Shown here: one piece after another, positions 1 through 6,991 of the stretch
How positions within the stretch are numbered: position 1 is the first letter of the stretch
Layout of the letters: every line of letters begins with the position of its first letter
NCBI RefSeq assembly: GCF_033446685.1
Contig: NZ_JAWQLY010000004.1
Span: 62,001-126,000 of the forward strand
DNA: 64,000 bases
Direction of reading: 5' to 3'
Source: Modicisalibacter sp033446685
GTDB lineage: Bacteria; Pseudomonadota; Gammaproteobacteria; Pseudomonadales; Halomonadaceae
The notes under the pieces: model-generated
The model's database searches: none
Seen by the model: only the letters and a program-made list of their open reading frames with translations
Told to the model about the DNA's origin: nothing
Translations under genes and position numbers: made by a program

Positions 1-2
1 TC

Positions 3-374
3 AAGCAGGTCAATGACAAGTATGGCCATCCATACGGCGACAAGGTGTTGCTGCACTTCGCCGCGCTGCTCAGCGAAGTCGCCCAGCTATATGATGCGAT
101 CGTCGGGCGTTGTGGTGGCGAGGAGTTCTGTGTCCTGATGCCGCGCGCCTCGCAGGCATTGATCGAGACCTTCGATGGTCGTCTTCGCGAACGGTGCTGT
201 TCACAGCCGCTGGCCCAGGGAGAGATTCATTTCAGTGGCGGTGGCGCGCTGGCCCCCGAGGAGGGCTCGGTGACGCTGTGGTTCGAGCGGGCCGACCGAG
301 CGCTGTATGCCGCCAAGCATGCCGGGCGTGACCGGTTGATCGTCAGTGACGACCGGCTCACCCTATCTCGCTAG
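3..374 (+). CDS. GGDEF-domain protein, 3' part (diguanylate cyclase), cut by window start
   Basis: This is the C-terminal part of a diguanylate cyclase domain, which makes cyclic di-GMP from two GTP. Reading from base 3, the substrate-binding stretch KQVNDKYGHPYGDKVL is followed by the active-site motif GGEEF (bases 114-128), so the cyclase is probably active. The inhibitory RxxD site expected just before GGEEF is not present (LYDA occupies the spot), suggesting no product inhibition through that site. The usual end motif, ADRALYAAKHAGRDR, is intact. The N-terminal sensor part lies outside the window, so the signal sensed is unknown. It converges on the DUF1206 gene. Confidence 0.9.
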   Translation, partial: KQVNDKYGHPYGDKVLLHFAALLSEVAQLYDAIVGRCGGEEFCVLMPRASQALIETFDGRLRERCCSQPLAQGEIHFSGGGALAPEEGSVTLWFERADRALYAAKHAGRDRLIVSDDRLTLSR

Positions 375-455
375 CTCAACCGATATGACTGTGAGCTGAA
401 GACGATTGCTGACCGTGCAAGTTAGCGGGCCCGCTCGACACGGGGCCCGTGTCGC

Positions 456-1340
456 TCACGGGTCCACGTTGCGAAAGCGGGCATTGACGAAGCAGTAAAC
501 GGCATACGCGACCAGGCCCAGTGCGACCGTGCCCAGTAGCCAGGGACCGAACGGCTGGCGAGCCAGCACGTTGAGCGCGCCGCCCAGCCCCTGGGCCTCG
601 CTCGGGTCGGTGCGTACCGCGGCGACACACAGAAAGCCGCCGATGATCATGAAGACCACGCCTCGTGCGCTCAGTCCCCAGCGGGTCGCGGCCTCGGCGA
701 GCCGGCGCTGGGTGGCGCTCATCTCGACCATACGCCAGTTCTCGAGATAGGAGCGCATGATGGCCCGCCACATCTGGCGCAGGCCGACACAGGCAAAGCC
801 GACCCCGACCGCAAAGACCAGATAGACCCCGCCGGGGTGGCTCATCAACTCCGCCGTTCGATCGGTTGGAGAGGTATTGCCGGTGGCGGCGTTGCGTAGC
901 AGATTGAAACTGTAAAGCGCCAGACTGATGTAAATGCCGCTGCTGATCAGAAAACCCAGGCGCGCACCAAGGGCGCGCATGCCAAGACCCAGGTTCTCGG
1001 TGTCGATCAAGGCCTGCAGCAGACGCCACACGGCATAGGCGAGCAGGCCCAGGCTCAGCAACGCCAGCATGAGACCGCCGAACGGCTGGCTGGCCAGGTG
1101 GGTTATTGCCTCCTTGGTGCCGACATTGTTGCCCCCCAGCCCGGTGGCGGCGAGGGACGCCAGGACGCCGATGATCAAAAAGACCACGCCTTTGGCGACA
1201 TAGCCGCAGCGCGCGATGACGCGAACGGTGCGTCTCACTAGGGGGGAGCGCGACTTAAGGGTGCGAACCGTGTTGAAAAGGGTCGCCAGCATCGTCAAGA
1301 GCGGCCCTAACTGTCGGCCAGGAGGGGATTGTAGGCTCAT
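456..1340 (-). CDS. DUF1206 family integral membrane protein
   Basis: A 294-residue membrane protein of unknown function. It has the internal repeat structure of DUF1206: three related blocks, each starting with an R-x-G-(Y/F/L) motif and a transmembrane pair, for example RCGYVAKGVVFLIIG near residue 44 and RWGLSARGVVFMIIG near residue 222, with a more divergent middle copy starting RLGFLISSG. About six transmembrane segments are predicted by eye. Its ATG overlaps the stop of the upstream gene (ATGA at 1337-1340), so the two are probably translated together. A GC-rich hairpin without a T tract (437-453) lies between it and the convergent GGDEF gene. Confidence 0.85.
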   Translation of the reverse strand: MSLQSPPGRQLGPLLTMLATLFNTVRTLKSRSPLVRRTVRVIARCGYVAKGVVFLIIGVLASLAATGLGGNNVGTKEAITHLASQPFGGLMLALLSLGLLAYAVWRLLQALIDTENLGLGMRALGARLGFLISSGIYISLALYSFNLLRNAATGNTSPTDRTAELMSHPGGVYLVFAVGVGFACVGLRQMWRAIMRSYLENWRMVEMSATQRRLAEAATRWGLSARGVVFMIIGGFLCVAAVRTDPSEAQGLGGALNVLARQPFGPWLLGTVALGLVAYAVYCFVNARFRNVDP

Positions 1341-1741
1341 GCCTCGTCCGCAGATTGGACGGACTCTGCTGCCATACGCTTGTGAATGGCCAATGGTTGC
1401 AGCAGCGCGAGAACGCTGAGGTAGTCGACCAGGCTGTCGTTGACCAGCACGAAGAAGTGCGACTTGGGATCGGTTTCGACCTGGATCAGGTAGCGCACGC
1501 CCTCAAATGCATGTCGAAAAGCATCGCTCAGTATGGCGCCTTCCACCGGCGCATAGATGGTATAGACGCCCTTAACGGTTTCATAGGCCGTATAGCCCGC
1601 TTCTCTGAGAAAGCGCTCCAGTGTCTCCGGCGCGCTAGCGCGGTCTCCATGAAGCAGCTCGACCAACATATTGCTTTGTTTGACCAGCCGGCCATCGGTA
1701 TGCCGGTAAACGCCGCACCCTGGCACATCGTCTCTGAACAT
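1337..1741 (-). CDS. hypothetical protein, first gene of the DUF1206 pair
   Basis: A 134-residue soluble protein that I do not recognise. No signal peptide or membrane segment is visible. The start is well supported: a perfect Shine-Dalgarno sequence (AGGAGGTGG on the minus strand, 1748-1756) sits six bases before the ATG. The stop overlaps the start of the DUF1206 gene by four bases, so the pair forms a small operon. The middle contains YLIQVETDPKSHFFVLVND, mostly beta-strand-like, and the C-terminus is leucine-rich and helical. A role beside the membrane partner is inferred only from the coupling. Confidence 0.75.
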   Translation of the reverse strand: MFRDDVPGCGVYRHTDGRLVKQSNMLVELLHGDRASAPETLERFLREAGYTAYETVKGVYTIYAPVEGAILSDAFRHAFEGVRYLIQVETDPKSHFFVLVNDSLVDYLSVLALLQPLAIHKRMAAESVQSADEA

Positions 1742-2023
1742 GAATCACCACCTCCTGAATAACCGGCATTGGCGCCTTGCTTCGCCAGTGTACGTTGACC
1801 TCAACCGGCCCACAAACGTCGATTTATCCGTTAAACACCCTTTTGTCGCCATTAAGAGACACTGTAGAGCGCTGATTAGACTAAAGTTAACGTCGCGTTC
1901 ATGGTGAGCGTCAGATATTAGCAACGTTTAATGAAAGTTTAGCGTCCAGAGCGAGAATGGACAGCTCATAAACGCAAGAGAATTTTGTTTAAGTGCATGT
2001 ATTTAAAGGTTAATAAATATTAT
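1742..2023. other. AT-rich intergenic segment upstream of a sigma-54 promoter
   Basis: No gene is seen here. The segment is clearly more AT-rich than its surroundings. It holds the promoter and ribosome binding site of the minus-strand pair, and is where enhancer-binding-protein sites for the sigma-54 promoter at 2024-2038 would be expected. Two weak candidates sit 120-160 bases before the predicted transcription start: the inverted repeat AACG-TCG-CGTT (1889-1899) and AACGTT (1923-1928). They are too short to name a regulator. Confidence 0.4.
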
Positions 2024-2038
2024 TGGCACGTTTTTCGC
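2024..2038 (+). promoter_or_regulatory. sigma-54 (RpoN) promoter
   Basis: TGGCACG (2024-2030) is a perfect -24 element. The invariant GG (2025-2026) is followed by exactly ten bases and then the invariant GC (2037-2038), within TTCGCA at the -12 position. This predicts transcription on the plus strand starting near 2050. No protein-coding frame starts downstream; the transcript would instead be the structured RNA ending at the terminator near 2388. Confidence 0.8.
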
Positions 2039-2049
2039 AATATTATGGG

Positions 2050-2388
2050 TGAGTGAGCAACATTGTGAGAGGCGCGATGCGAGTTCGACAACGTAGCAAG
2101 CCTCGATCTTGGTGACTCACTCGATGCGATGTGTGACTTAGGTTGCGATGAGACGGCACCGCCTTCGGGCAAGGAAGGGTGTCTAGGGAAAGGATTCCCC
2201 GGCAAGGATGCCACCTATCCTGCATGCTGCATGATCGATATGGCATGCAATCGGGGTGGACTGCCTACGGCAACACGATGAGGCACGTCCACTCCGGGCC
2301 TTCGGGCCAACGACTTCCCGCCTAGGGGTGTCTCATGTCCGTTAGTTCCTGCATACCTGGACCGCCGACTGCTCGGCGGTCTTTTTTT
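2050..2388 (+). ncRNA. candidate sigma-54-dependent structured small RNA with CsrA/RsmA-type AGGA hairpins
   Basis: A segment of about 340 bases bounded by a sigma-54 promoter and an intrinsic terminator and without a plausible coding frame. Visible helices: GAGTGAG (2051-2057) with CTCACTC (2116-2122), starting at the predicted 5' end; GGGAA-AGGA-TTCCC (2186-2199); GGCA-AGGA-TGCC (2201-2212); TGCATGC (2221-2227) with GCATGCA (2243-2249); a 15-bp stem with one bulged C (2252-2296); GGCC-TTCG-GGCC (2297-2308); and the terminator. Two adjacent hairpins present AGGA as the whole apical loop, and CAAGGATG matches the core of the CsrA/RsmA recognition consensus. A further single-stranded AAGGAAGGG lies at 2171-2179. 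It does not look like 6S RNA, tmRNA, RNase P RNA or Qrr, and lacks the repeated AAYAAYAA motifs of CrcZ. Regulator sequestration is an inference. Confidence 0.7.
2361..2388 (+). terminator. intrinsic terminator of the candidate small RNA
   Basis: ACCGCCGA, a four-base loop (CTGC), TCGGCGGT, then C and seven T on the plus strand. This is a textbook Rho-independent terminator with no coding region directly before it. Confidence 0.9.
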
Positions 2389-2462
2389 GTGCTTTGCCTT
2401 GCCGCAGGGTGACGGCGACAGGCCCGCCTGCCTATAAAACCTGATAAACCGACATGGCCATT

Positions 2463-2732
2463 TCAGCCATAGACCCTCTCGGGCTCATCGAGCCAGTTGC
2501 CGCAGCGCGCTTGTACGCTGGCCCAATCGTGGCTGATCTGACATACGAAGAGTGAATCGTGGGCACCGATGTGGGGATGCAGCCGCTCGATGATGGCGGT
2601 AGCCGTGGCATCCGTCTCTATGAGTACGCTGCAGTCGACCGCCGTAGCGTTGGGAAAGGATTCGAGAAGGTTATGGAATTCATCGTAGGCGATGGGTAGG
2701 TGCAATTCGTAGGTTATTAAAAAAACTGCCAT
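2463..2732 (-). CDS. small SinR/Cas2-like protein (ferredoxin-like fold)
   Basis: An 89-residue protein starting MAVFLITYELHLP, with later FVCQISHDWA. This pattern (hydrophobic first strand ending in TY, a middle SVLIETDATATAIIERL, then a strand followed by a W) fits the small family often annotated as SinR-like and structurally related to Cas2/VapD. The homology is judged from the pattern, not a search. No other CRISPR gene or array is nearby, so a CRISPR role is unlikely. Only a weak ribosome site (AGGGCT) precedes the ATG. It stands alone and converges on the candidate small RNA. Confidence 0.6.
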   Translation of the reverse strand: MAVFLITYELHLPIAYDEFHNLLESFPNATAVDCSVLIETDATATAIIERLHPHIGAHDSLFVCQISHDWASVQARCGNWLDEPERVYG

Positions 2733-2938
2733 AACAGCCCTGCGTGGTGGGTGAATTTATATGGCAAGCGTTAACTTAATTAACCATTGTTTAATAATCA
2801 ATAGCTTGGAACAAATCGAAGAAGCATGAGACAACGCGCTTTGCGCGGCACCCGGGCAGCAATTCGTCAGGTTGATGACTTGCACGTCCAGCGCTCGGCT
2901 GCGCCCGACCTCTTAGCCGAAGCGCAGCCGATGAATTT

Positions 2939-3088
2939 TCATCTTGGGGGTGTGTTGCCGCCTGGCGGCGGTGGTCCCTTACGATTCTGGTACTTGCTCC
3001 ACAACTGCTTTGCCGTGCGCTTGGCCTTCTCGCGGTTCTGGGGCTTCCTGAGCCAATTGGCAACGGCTGCGCCGAGTATGCGTTTCAT
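2939..3088 (-). CDS. hypothetical small basic protein, 49 residues
   Basis: A short frame that most gene finders would miss. It reads MKRILGAAVANWLRKPQNRE... and ends ...PPPPGGNTPPR. The start has a strong Shine-Dalgarno sequence (AAGGAGGT on the minus strand, about 3093-3100) at proper spacing. The product is very basic, with a short amphipathic N-terminal helix, a Lys/Arg-rich middle and a proline-rich tail. The motif W-(I/L)-RKP-x-N occurs in small conserved hypothetical proteins of related bacteria; the function is unknown. The longer frames overlapping it on both strands have no comparable start signal. Confidence 0.65.
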   Translation of the reverse strand: MKRILGAAVANWLRKPQNREKAKRTAKQLWSKYQNRKGPPPPGGNTPPR

Positions 3089-3529
3089 GGCTACCTCCTT
3101 GTCATGCTTCGATGCCTGTCCATAACCATATGGTGGCTTTGTAGGGCTGAGTCAAGCGCTATTCGGTGCCTGCACTAGCGAGGGTCGGAGCCTGGGTTGG
3201 CTGCATTCGAGCAAGCAAGAGACAGGCTGAATAGGGTGATTGGCTGAATTGCAGGCGTGACGAGGTATGACAGGCTATGCTGCTAACAGTCCGCTTAGCC
3301 GACCCTGCTTCTCAAGCTACTGAATATAAATACTTGGTGGGGATGCCTTGACTGACACCGCCCCCCGGCCAAGTTATCGACGACCAACTCGTGGCCGAAC
3401 AGTCCCAGGTTCAGGTTCATTTTTGTTTCTTACGAAACGAGAAAGACCACCGTTTTAGGTGGACAGTTGGATAGACGGCTATCGTCCGCCCCGAGACGGT
3501 GAGAGCTCACAACCAGCGCAGGGCAGGTC
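3089..3529. other. intergenic region, 441 bases
   Basis: No gene or RNA is supported here. It contains the upstream region of the 49-residue gene and of the 96-residue gene. Two short hairpins are visible: GTTTC-TTAC-GAAAC near 3424-3437 and CCACC-GTTTTA-GGTGG near 3450-3465. Neither is followed by a T tract in the right orientation, so they are not convincing terminators. Confidence 0.35.
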
Positions 3530-3820
3530 ATGAAAAACGTCAATCAGTACAAGAAGGTTTCCATCGAGGAGTTCGAGTCGATGAAGATCGAGGGCTACAA
3601 CGTTATTAAGGCGGCGCCGGAGGATGGTCGCGATGTGGGAGCCGACAATGACGACCGAGCGATCTATCTCTGGACGGACAGAGACCTTGGTTCGTTCCTG
3701 CAGTTCGGTTCGGGCCAAGAGACTGAGACCATCAGTGTCCTACAGGTTTTAGTGCCCGATATTGAAGACAAGAACCTCATTGAGCGCCTTCGAAGCCTGG
3801 CTGAAGAGAAGCTCGGCTAG
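3530..3820 (+). CDS. hypothetical acidic protein, 96 residues
   Basis: A short soluble acidic protein of unknown function starting MKNVNQYKKVSIEEFESMK. Codon use looks like real coding sequence and the frame is free of GC-skew artefacts, but the ribosome binding site is weak (AGGGCAGG before the ATG). No membrane segment, signal peptide or known motif is visible. It has no partner: about 440 empty bases lie upstream and 328 downstream. Its lower GC and isolation suggest an accessory gene. Confidence 0.55.
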   Translation: MKNVNQYKKVSIEEFESMKIEGYNVIKAAPEDGRDVGADNDDRAIYLWTDRDLGSFLQFGSGQETETISVLQVLVPDIEDKNLIERLRSLAEEKLG

Positions 3821-4148
3821 GCTTGCCCAACCGCTTGGCCCGCCGGCGCACCCTGACCTCACTCCGTTGTTGTTAGGACGCTTGCGCCGTCGAGCTCACG
3901 GTAGTCGGTGTCCTCTGGCTCGAGGGAGCACGGTATCGGCCAGCGGCCGCCGCTTGATCGGCGAACATTTCATGATGTGCGTTTCCCAACGCTTGTCCCC
4001 CATGTATCCAGGAACTTTAGAGTACACGTGGGTGTTCACGCGCAAAGCGCTATTGCGGGTTGCCCGGATTAGCCAGGTTAAAGAAATGCCTATGATAGAG
4101 CGGCTTGCAGCTTCGGGGGTAGGTCAGGAGATGCTGGGTGATGCTGTA
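3821..4148. other. intergenic region, 328 bases
   Basis: I see no supported gene in this stretch. A frame covering 3762-4193 runs through it and into the tRNA gene, and is a chance frame. The part near 4148 is the downstream flank of tRNA-Leu, a common insertion site for islands, but no integrase and no repeat of the tRNA 3' end were seen in the window. Confidence 0.35.
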
Positions 4149-4233
4149 TGGTGCGGATGGGGAGACTCGAACTCCCACGCCTCTCGGCACTAGAACCTAA
4201 ATCTAGCGTGTCTACCAATTCCACCACATCCGC
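4149..4233 (-). tRNA. tRNA-Leu (anticodon UAG)
   Basis: On the minus strand the gene begins GCGGATGTGGTGGAATTGG and ends ATCCGCACCA, with the CCA encoded. The acceptor stem GCGGATG/CATCCGC is perfect. The anticodon stem-loop is CTAGA-TTTAGGT-TCTAG, giving anticodon UAG. The long variable arm (TGCCGAGAGGCG) is typical of class II tRNA-Leu. Total length is 85 bases. Confidence 0.97.
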
Positions 4234-4255
4234 AATAGGGGCAGGAACCGCCCGT

Positions 4256-4283
4256 ATTGTACGGACGGCTCCGATCAAGTCAA
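4256..4283 (-). promoter_or_regulatory. sigma-70 promoter of tRNA-Leu
   Basis: On the minus strand, TTGACT (4283-4278) and TACAAT (4261-4256) are separated by 16 bases. Transcription would start near 4249, 16 bases before the mature tRNA. The discriminator after the -10 box is GC-rich (ACGGGCGG), as in stringently controlled stable-RNA promoters. Confidence 0.75.
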
Positions 4284-4515
4284 TCGTCGCCGCGCGGATC
4301 GGTCATTCGGCCGCTGCGGCGTCGTAGTAAAGCGGTTACACGCTATCGGAGCGGGGCCGCTCTTGATTGAGCGGGGCCTGGCGTCGAGTCGCTCATCCGT
4401 CGTCCGGCAGAGAGTCTGACGTGGCTTCGCGGCATCGGAATACGCGCCACGGAGCGACCAGTCATGGCGCGGGAGAATGAGGCGGTTAAGGTCATGGCAG
4501 GACTCGTCGAAAGAA

Positions 4516-4547
4516 TGGTGAACTTATATAAGTGGAAAAGTTAACAA
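4516..4547. promoter_or_regulatory. BirA-like operator, copy 1 (candidate)
   Basis: TGGTGAACT (4516-4524), 14 bases, then AGTTAACAA (4539-4547). This has the layout of the biotin repressor box (TTGTAAACC-N14-16-GGTTTACAA), matching six of nine and seven of nine positions. A -10-like TATATAAG lies inside the spacer, as expected if binding blocks a promoter. The match is imperfect and the assignment is inferred partly because comF is commonly next to bioB in related bacteria. Confidence 0.4.
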
Positions 4548-4570
4548 GGATGATAGGGCGCGCGGGTTTT

Positions 4571-4602
4571 AAGTCAACCTTGGGTGTCAATTACGTTGAC
4601 AA
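4571..4602. promoter_or_regulatory. BirA-like operator, copy 2 (candidate)
   Basis: AAGTCAACC (4571-4579), 14 bases, then CGTTGACAA (4594-4602), the same arrangement and spacing as the box at 4516-4547. The right part also forms the inverted repeat TGTCAA-TTACG-TTGACA (4585-4601). It ends one base before the chosen ATG of comF, so a bound repressor would block this gene. Confidence 0.4.
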
Positions 4603-4603
4603 G

Positions 4604-5284
4604 ATGCTACGCCGCGCTTTGCCCGGTCGCTGTGCGTTCTGCCTGGCGCGTTGTCTGCCGAACGTGCCGTGGTGCGGCGCTTGTCTGGTGGCGTTGCCGT
4701 GGAATCGTCACGCATGCGCGCAGTGCGCCGAACCCTTGCCGGAAGCCGCGCCACGTTACTGTGGGCATTGCCTGCGACGCCCGCCGGCGTTCGCCGCAGC
4801 GCGTATCGGCCTGCGCTACGAAGACGAGGTTGCGCGGCTGCTGCAGCGCTTCAAGTTCGGCTACGACCCGCGTGCGGGTAATTTGCTGGTAAGCCTGATG
4901 GGCGAGACGCTGGCAGGACTCGAAAGGGAGCAATTGCCTGAATTGCTGGTGGCCCTGCCGCGCCATCGTGGGCGTGCCCGCGAGCAGGGCTTCGACCCGG
5001 GTCCTTGGCTCGCCGAGCGCCTTGCCGCACGGCTGGCGCTGCCCTGGTGCCAGCCGCGGCGGTTGCATGCCACCCCCTCGCAGCGCGGCCTGGACCGCGC
5101 GGCGCGACGGCGCAACCTCAAGGGCGCTTTCGCGGTCGAGACCGCGTTGCCGAAGCGGGTCGCGTTGGTCGACGACGTGATGACCACCGGTGCCTCGCTC
5201 GATGCGCTGGCCGTTGCCTGCCGCGGTGCTGGCGCCAGTCATGTCGAGGCCTGGGCGGTGGCGCGCACGCCGCTTGGCCATTGA
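4604..5284 (+). CDS. comF: ComF family phosphoribosyltransferase-like protein
   Basis: A ComF/GntX-type protein, linked in other bacteria to DNA uptake and handling. The N-terminus has a zinc-finger-like cysteine set (CAFC, CGAC, CAQC, CGHC) and the C-terminus a type I phosphoribosyltransferase fold with the signature RVALVDDVMTTGASL. The open frame extends upstream to a GTG at 4532, but family proteins begin about ten residues before the first cysteine, so ATG 4604 (226 residues) is preferred. That start lacks a clear Shine-Dalgarno sequence. The upstream part overlaps the two BirA-like boxes. In related bacteria bioB often lies divergently upstream of comF; here that place is taken by tRNA-Leu. 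Confidence 0.88.
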   Translation: MLRRALPGRCAFCLARCLPNVPWCGACLVALPWNRHACAQCAEPLPEAAPRYCGHCLRRPPAFAAARIGLRYEDEVARLLQRFKFGYDPRAGNLLVSLMGETLAGLEREQLPELLVALPRHRGRAREQGFDPGPWLAERLAARLALPWCQPRRLHATPSQRGLDRAARRRNLKGAFAVETALPKRVALVDDVMTTGASLDALAVACRGAGASHVEAWAVARTPLGH

Positions 5285-5358
5285 GAGGCGGGCATGGCGC
5301 TGCCGTTGGCGGGGAGCAATCTGCTAGCATGCGGGCATCGCTTACCGAGGAGGCCCGC

Positions 5359-6342
5359 ATGGCCGCCAACCCGCACCCGTTCGAGAATTTGCCGCCACAA
5401 CGCATCGTCGCCGCCATCGAGGCGCTGGGCTTCTGGCTGCCCGGCGAGCCCTTCGCGCTCAACAGCTACGAGAATCGGGTCTTTCTGATCCACGATGACG
5501 AGCGACGCCGCTGGGTCGCCAAGTTCTATCGTCCCGAACGCTGGAGCGATGCCCAGATTCGCGAGGAGCATGCCTTTATTGCCGAACTGGAGGCCGCCGA
5601 CGTACCGGTGGCGGCGCCCTGGCGCGATGCCGACGGCGAGAGCCTGCACGATCATGAGGGCTTTCGCTTCGCGCTGTTCCCGCATGTCGTCGGTCAGGCG
5701 CCGGAACTCGAGAATCCCGCTCATCTGTTCGCCCTCGGTGAACTGATCGGCCGGGTGCATGCGGTGTCTGGCGCGAAGCCGTTCGACACGCGGCCCACGC
5801 TTGAGCCGATTGGCTGGGCCGAGAGCAGCCGCGAGCAGGTGCTGTCCGGCGAATGGCTAAGCCAGCGTCAACGTCGCGCTTACCAACGAATCAGCGAGGC
5901 GCTGGAAACCCTCCTGGCGGAGCGCGCCTGGCCGTCGCAGGCGGCGATCCGCGTGCACGGCGACTGCCATCTGGGCAATATTCTGGGGCGCGATGAGCAG
6001 TTCACGCTGGTCGATTTCGACGATTGCTGCATGGCGCCGGCCGTGCAGGATCTCTGGATGATGCTCACTGCCCAGAATGACCAGGAGTGGCAGATGCAAC
6101 TCTCCGAACTGCTGGAAGGCTACGAGCAGTACTGCGATTTCGATCGCCGCGAGCTGGCCTGGATCGAACCGCTGCGGACCCTGCGGCTGATGCGTCACAG
6201 CGCCTGGCTGGTTGCGCGCTGGCGCGACCCGGCCTTCCCGCGCGCCTTTCCCTGGGTCTCCGACGAAGCGTACTGGGATCAGCACATTCGCACCCTCGAA
6301 CAGCAGCGCGTCGCACTGGAACAGCCGCGCTGGCTGGCCTGA
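5359..6342 (+). CDS. srkA: stress response kinase A (YihE/SrkA)
   Basis: A 327-residue Ser/Thr kinase of the aminoglycoside phosphotransferase fold; E. coli SrkA has 328 residues. In E. coli it counters MazEF-mediated death and helps survival under envelope and oxidative stress. The catalytic loop HGDCHLGNIL and metal-binding VDFDD are intact, and the N-terminal region has the family motif ALNSYENRVF. The ATG at 5359 has a good ribosome site (GAGGAGG, 5347-5353). It follows comF by about 75 bases on the same strand. Confidence 0.9.
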   Translation: MAANPHPFENLPPQRIVAAIEALGFWLPGEPFALNSYENRVFLIHDDERRRWVAKFYRPERWSDAQIREEHAFIAELEAADVPVAAPWRDADGESLHDHEGFRFALFPHVVGQAPELENPAHLFALGELIGRVHAVSGAKPFDTRPTLEPIGWAESSREQVLSGEWLSQRQRRAYQRISEALETLLAERAWPSQAAIRVHGDCHLGNILGRDEQFTLVDFDDCCMAPAVQDLWMMLTAQNDQEWQMQLSELLEGYEQYCDFDRRELAWIEPLRTLRLMRHSAWLVARWRDPAFPRAFPWVSDEAYWDQHIRTLEQQRVALEQPRWLA

Positions 6343-6406
6343 GCGGCGGTTGGTGTCCGTCGGCCAAAGCGCTTAGCATGAATGGCCGCTACCACGGAGA
6401 AAAACG

Positions 6407-6943
6407 TTGGACGGGAAAATCATCACTTTCGACGATGCCGCACAGGAGGGCGTCATCGACGCCCAGGACGGCAATCACTATGCCTTCGGCCTCAATGACT
6501 GGCGCGGGCGCGGGATGCCCGGTCCGGGCGCGGCGGTGCGCTTCGAGGTGCGTGAAGCGCGGGCGCTGCAGGTGATGAACCGTCCCGAGTCGCAGCGTCG
6601 ACCACAGCGGGCAGTCATTCCCAGCGCGAACCGCTACCCTGCGGTACCGCTCGCGGCGCTGAGTGTCGCCATCCTGACGGCCATCGCCGGCCTCTGGCTC
6701 GGCTTGTTGGCGTTGCTGCTGGCGCTCGCCGCGACAGGCCTGGCAGTCGCCGCACTCCACAGGTTGCGACGCGACGATCGCGATCTACGCGGACGTCAAC
6801 TGGGCTGGGTGGCGCTCGGCATCGCGGCGCTTGCTGCTACGCTATGCTTGTTGGTAAAGCCACCGATAACGTCACCACTCTTGCCGGATCTACATTCTCA
6901 GTCGCAAGCCATTGTCACGCCCGGAGTCACGCAGGCCGGGTAA
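6407..6943 (+). CDS. cold-shock-like domain fused to a DUF4190-like membrane region
   Basis: A 178-residue protein. Residues 1-55 form a small beta-barrel of cold-shock character with the pattern G-x-I-x-x-FD, G-x-I, DG-x-x-Y-x-F, DW. A basic linker (56-76) follows, then two hydrophobic segments (about 80-118 and 133-150) resembling DUF4190, with a short tail. The start is a TTG at 6407 preceded by GGAGA (6395-6399); no in-frame ATG fits better. The layout suggests a membrane-tethered nucleic-acid-binding or chaperone-like domain, but the function is unknown. It stands between srkA and gabD. Confidence 0.65.
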   Translation: MDGKIITFDDAAQEGVIDAQDGNHYAFGLNDWRGRGMPGPGAAVRFEVREARALQVMNRPESQRRPQRAVIPSANRYPAVPLAALSVAILTAIAGLWLGLLALLLALAATGLAVAALHRLRRDDRDLRGRQLGWVALGIAALAATLCLLVKPPITSPLLPDLHSQSQAIVTPGVTQAG

Positions 6944-6991
6944 CACGCTAGGTCGCTCGCCATAGCGGGGTCCTACTGGAAGGAGAACACC

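Noticed and set aside
2020..2246. Two short minus-strand frames over the candidate small RNA
   Set aside because: They lack ribosome sites and cross the sigma-54 promoter or the hairpins; the RNA features explain the sequence better.
2050..2388. Riboswitch or leader interpretation of the structured RNA
   Set aside because: The terminator is followed by about 75 bases and then the end of an oppositely oriented gene, so nothing downstream could be regulated in cis.
2050..2388. CrcZ-type RNA (also sigma-54 dependent in Pseudomonas)
   Set aside because: The repeated AAYAAYAA motifs that bind Hfq/Crc are absent, and cbrB/pcnB are not adjacent.
3424..3437. Hairpin GTTTC-TTAC-GAAAC beside a T run as a terminator
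   Set aside because: The T run precedes the stem on the plus strand and becomes an A run on the minus strand, so it fits neither direction.
3762..4193. A 143-codon frame downstream of the 96-residue gene
   Set aside because: It overlaps the end of that gene and runs into tRNA-Leu, and has no ribosome site.
4149..4233. tRNA-Leu as an island attachment site
   Set aside because: No integrase gene and no repeat of the tRNA 3' end were found in the window.
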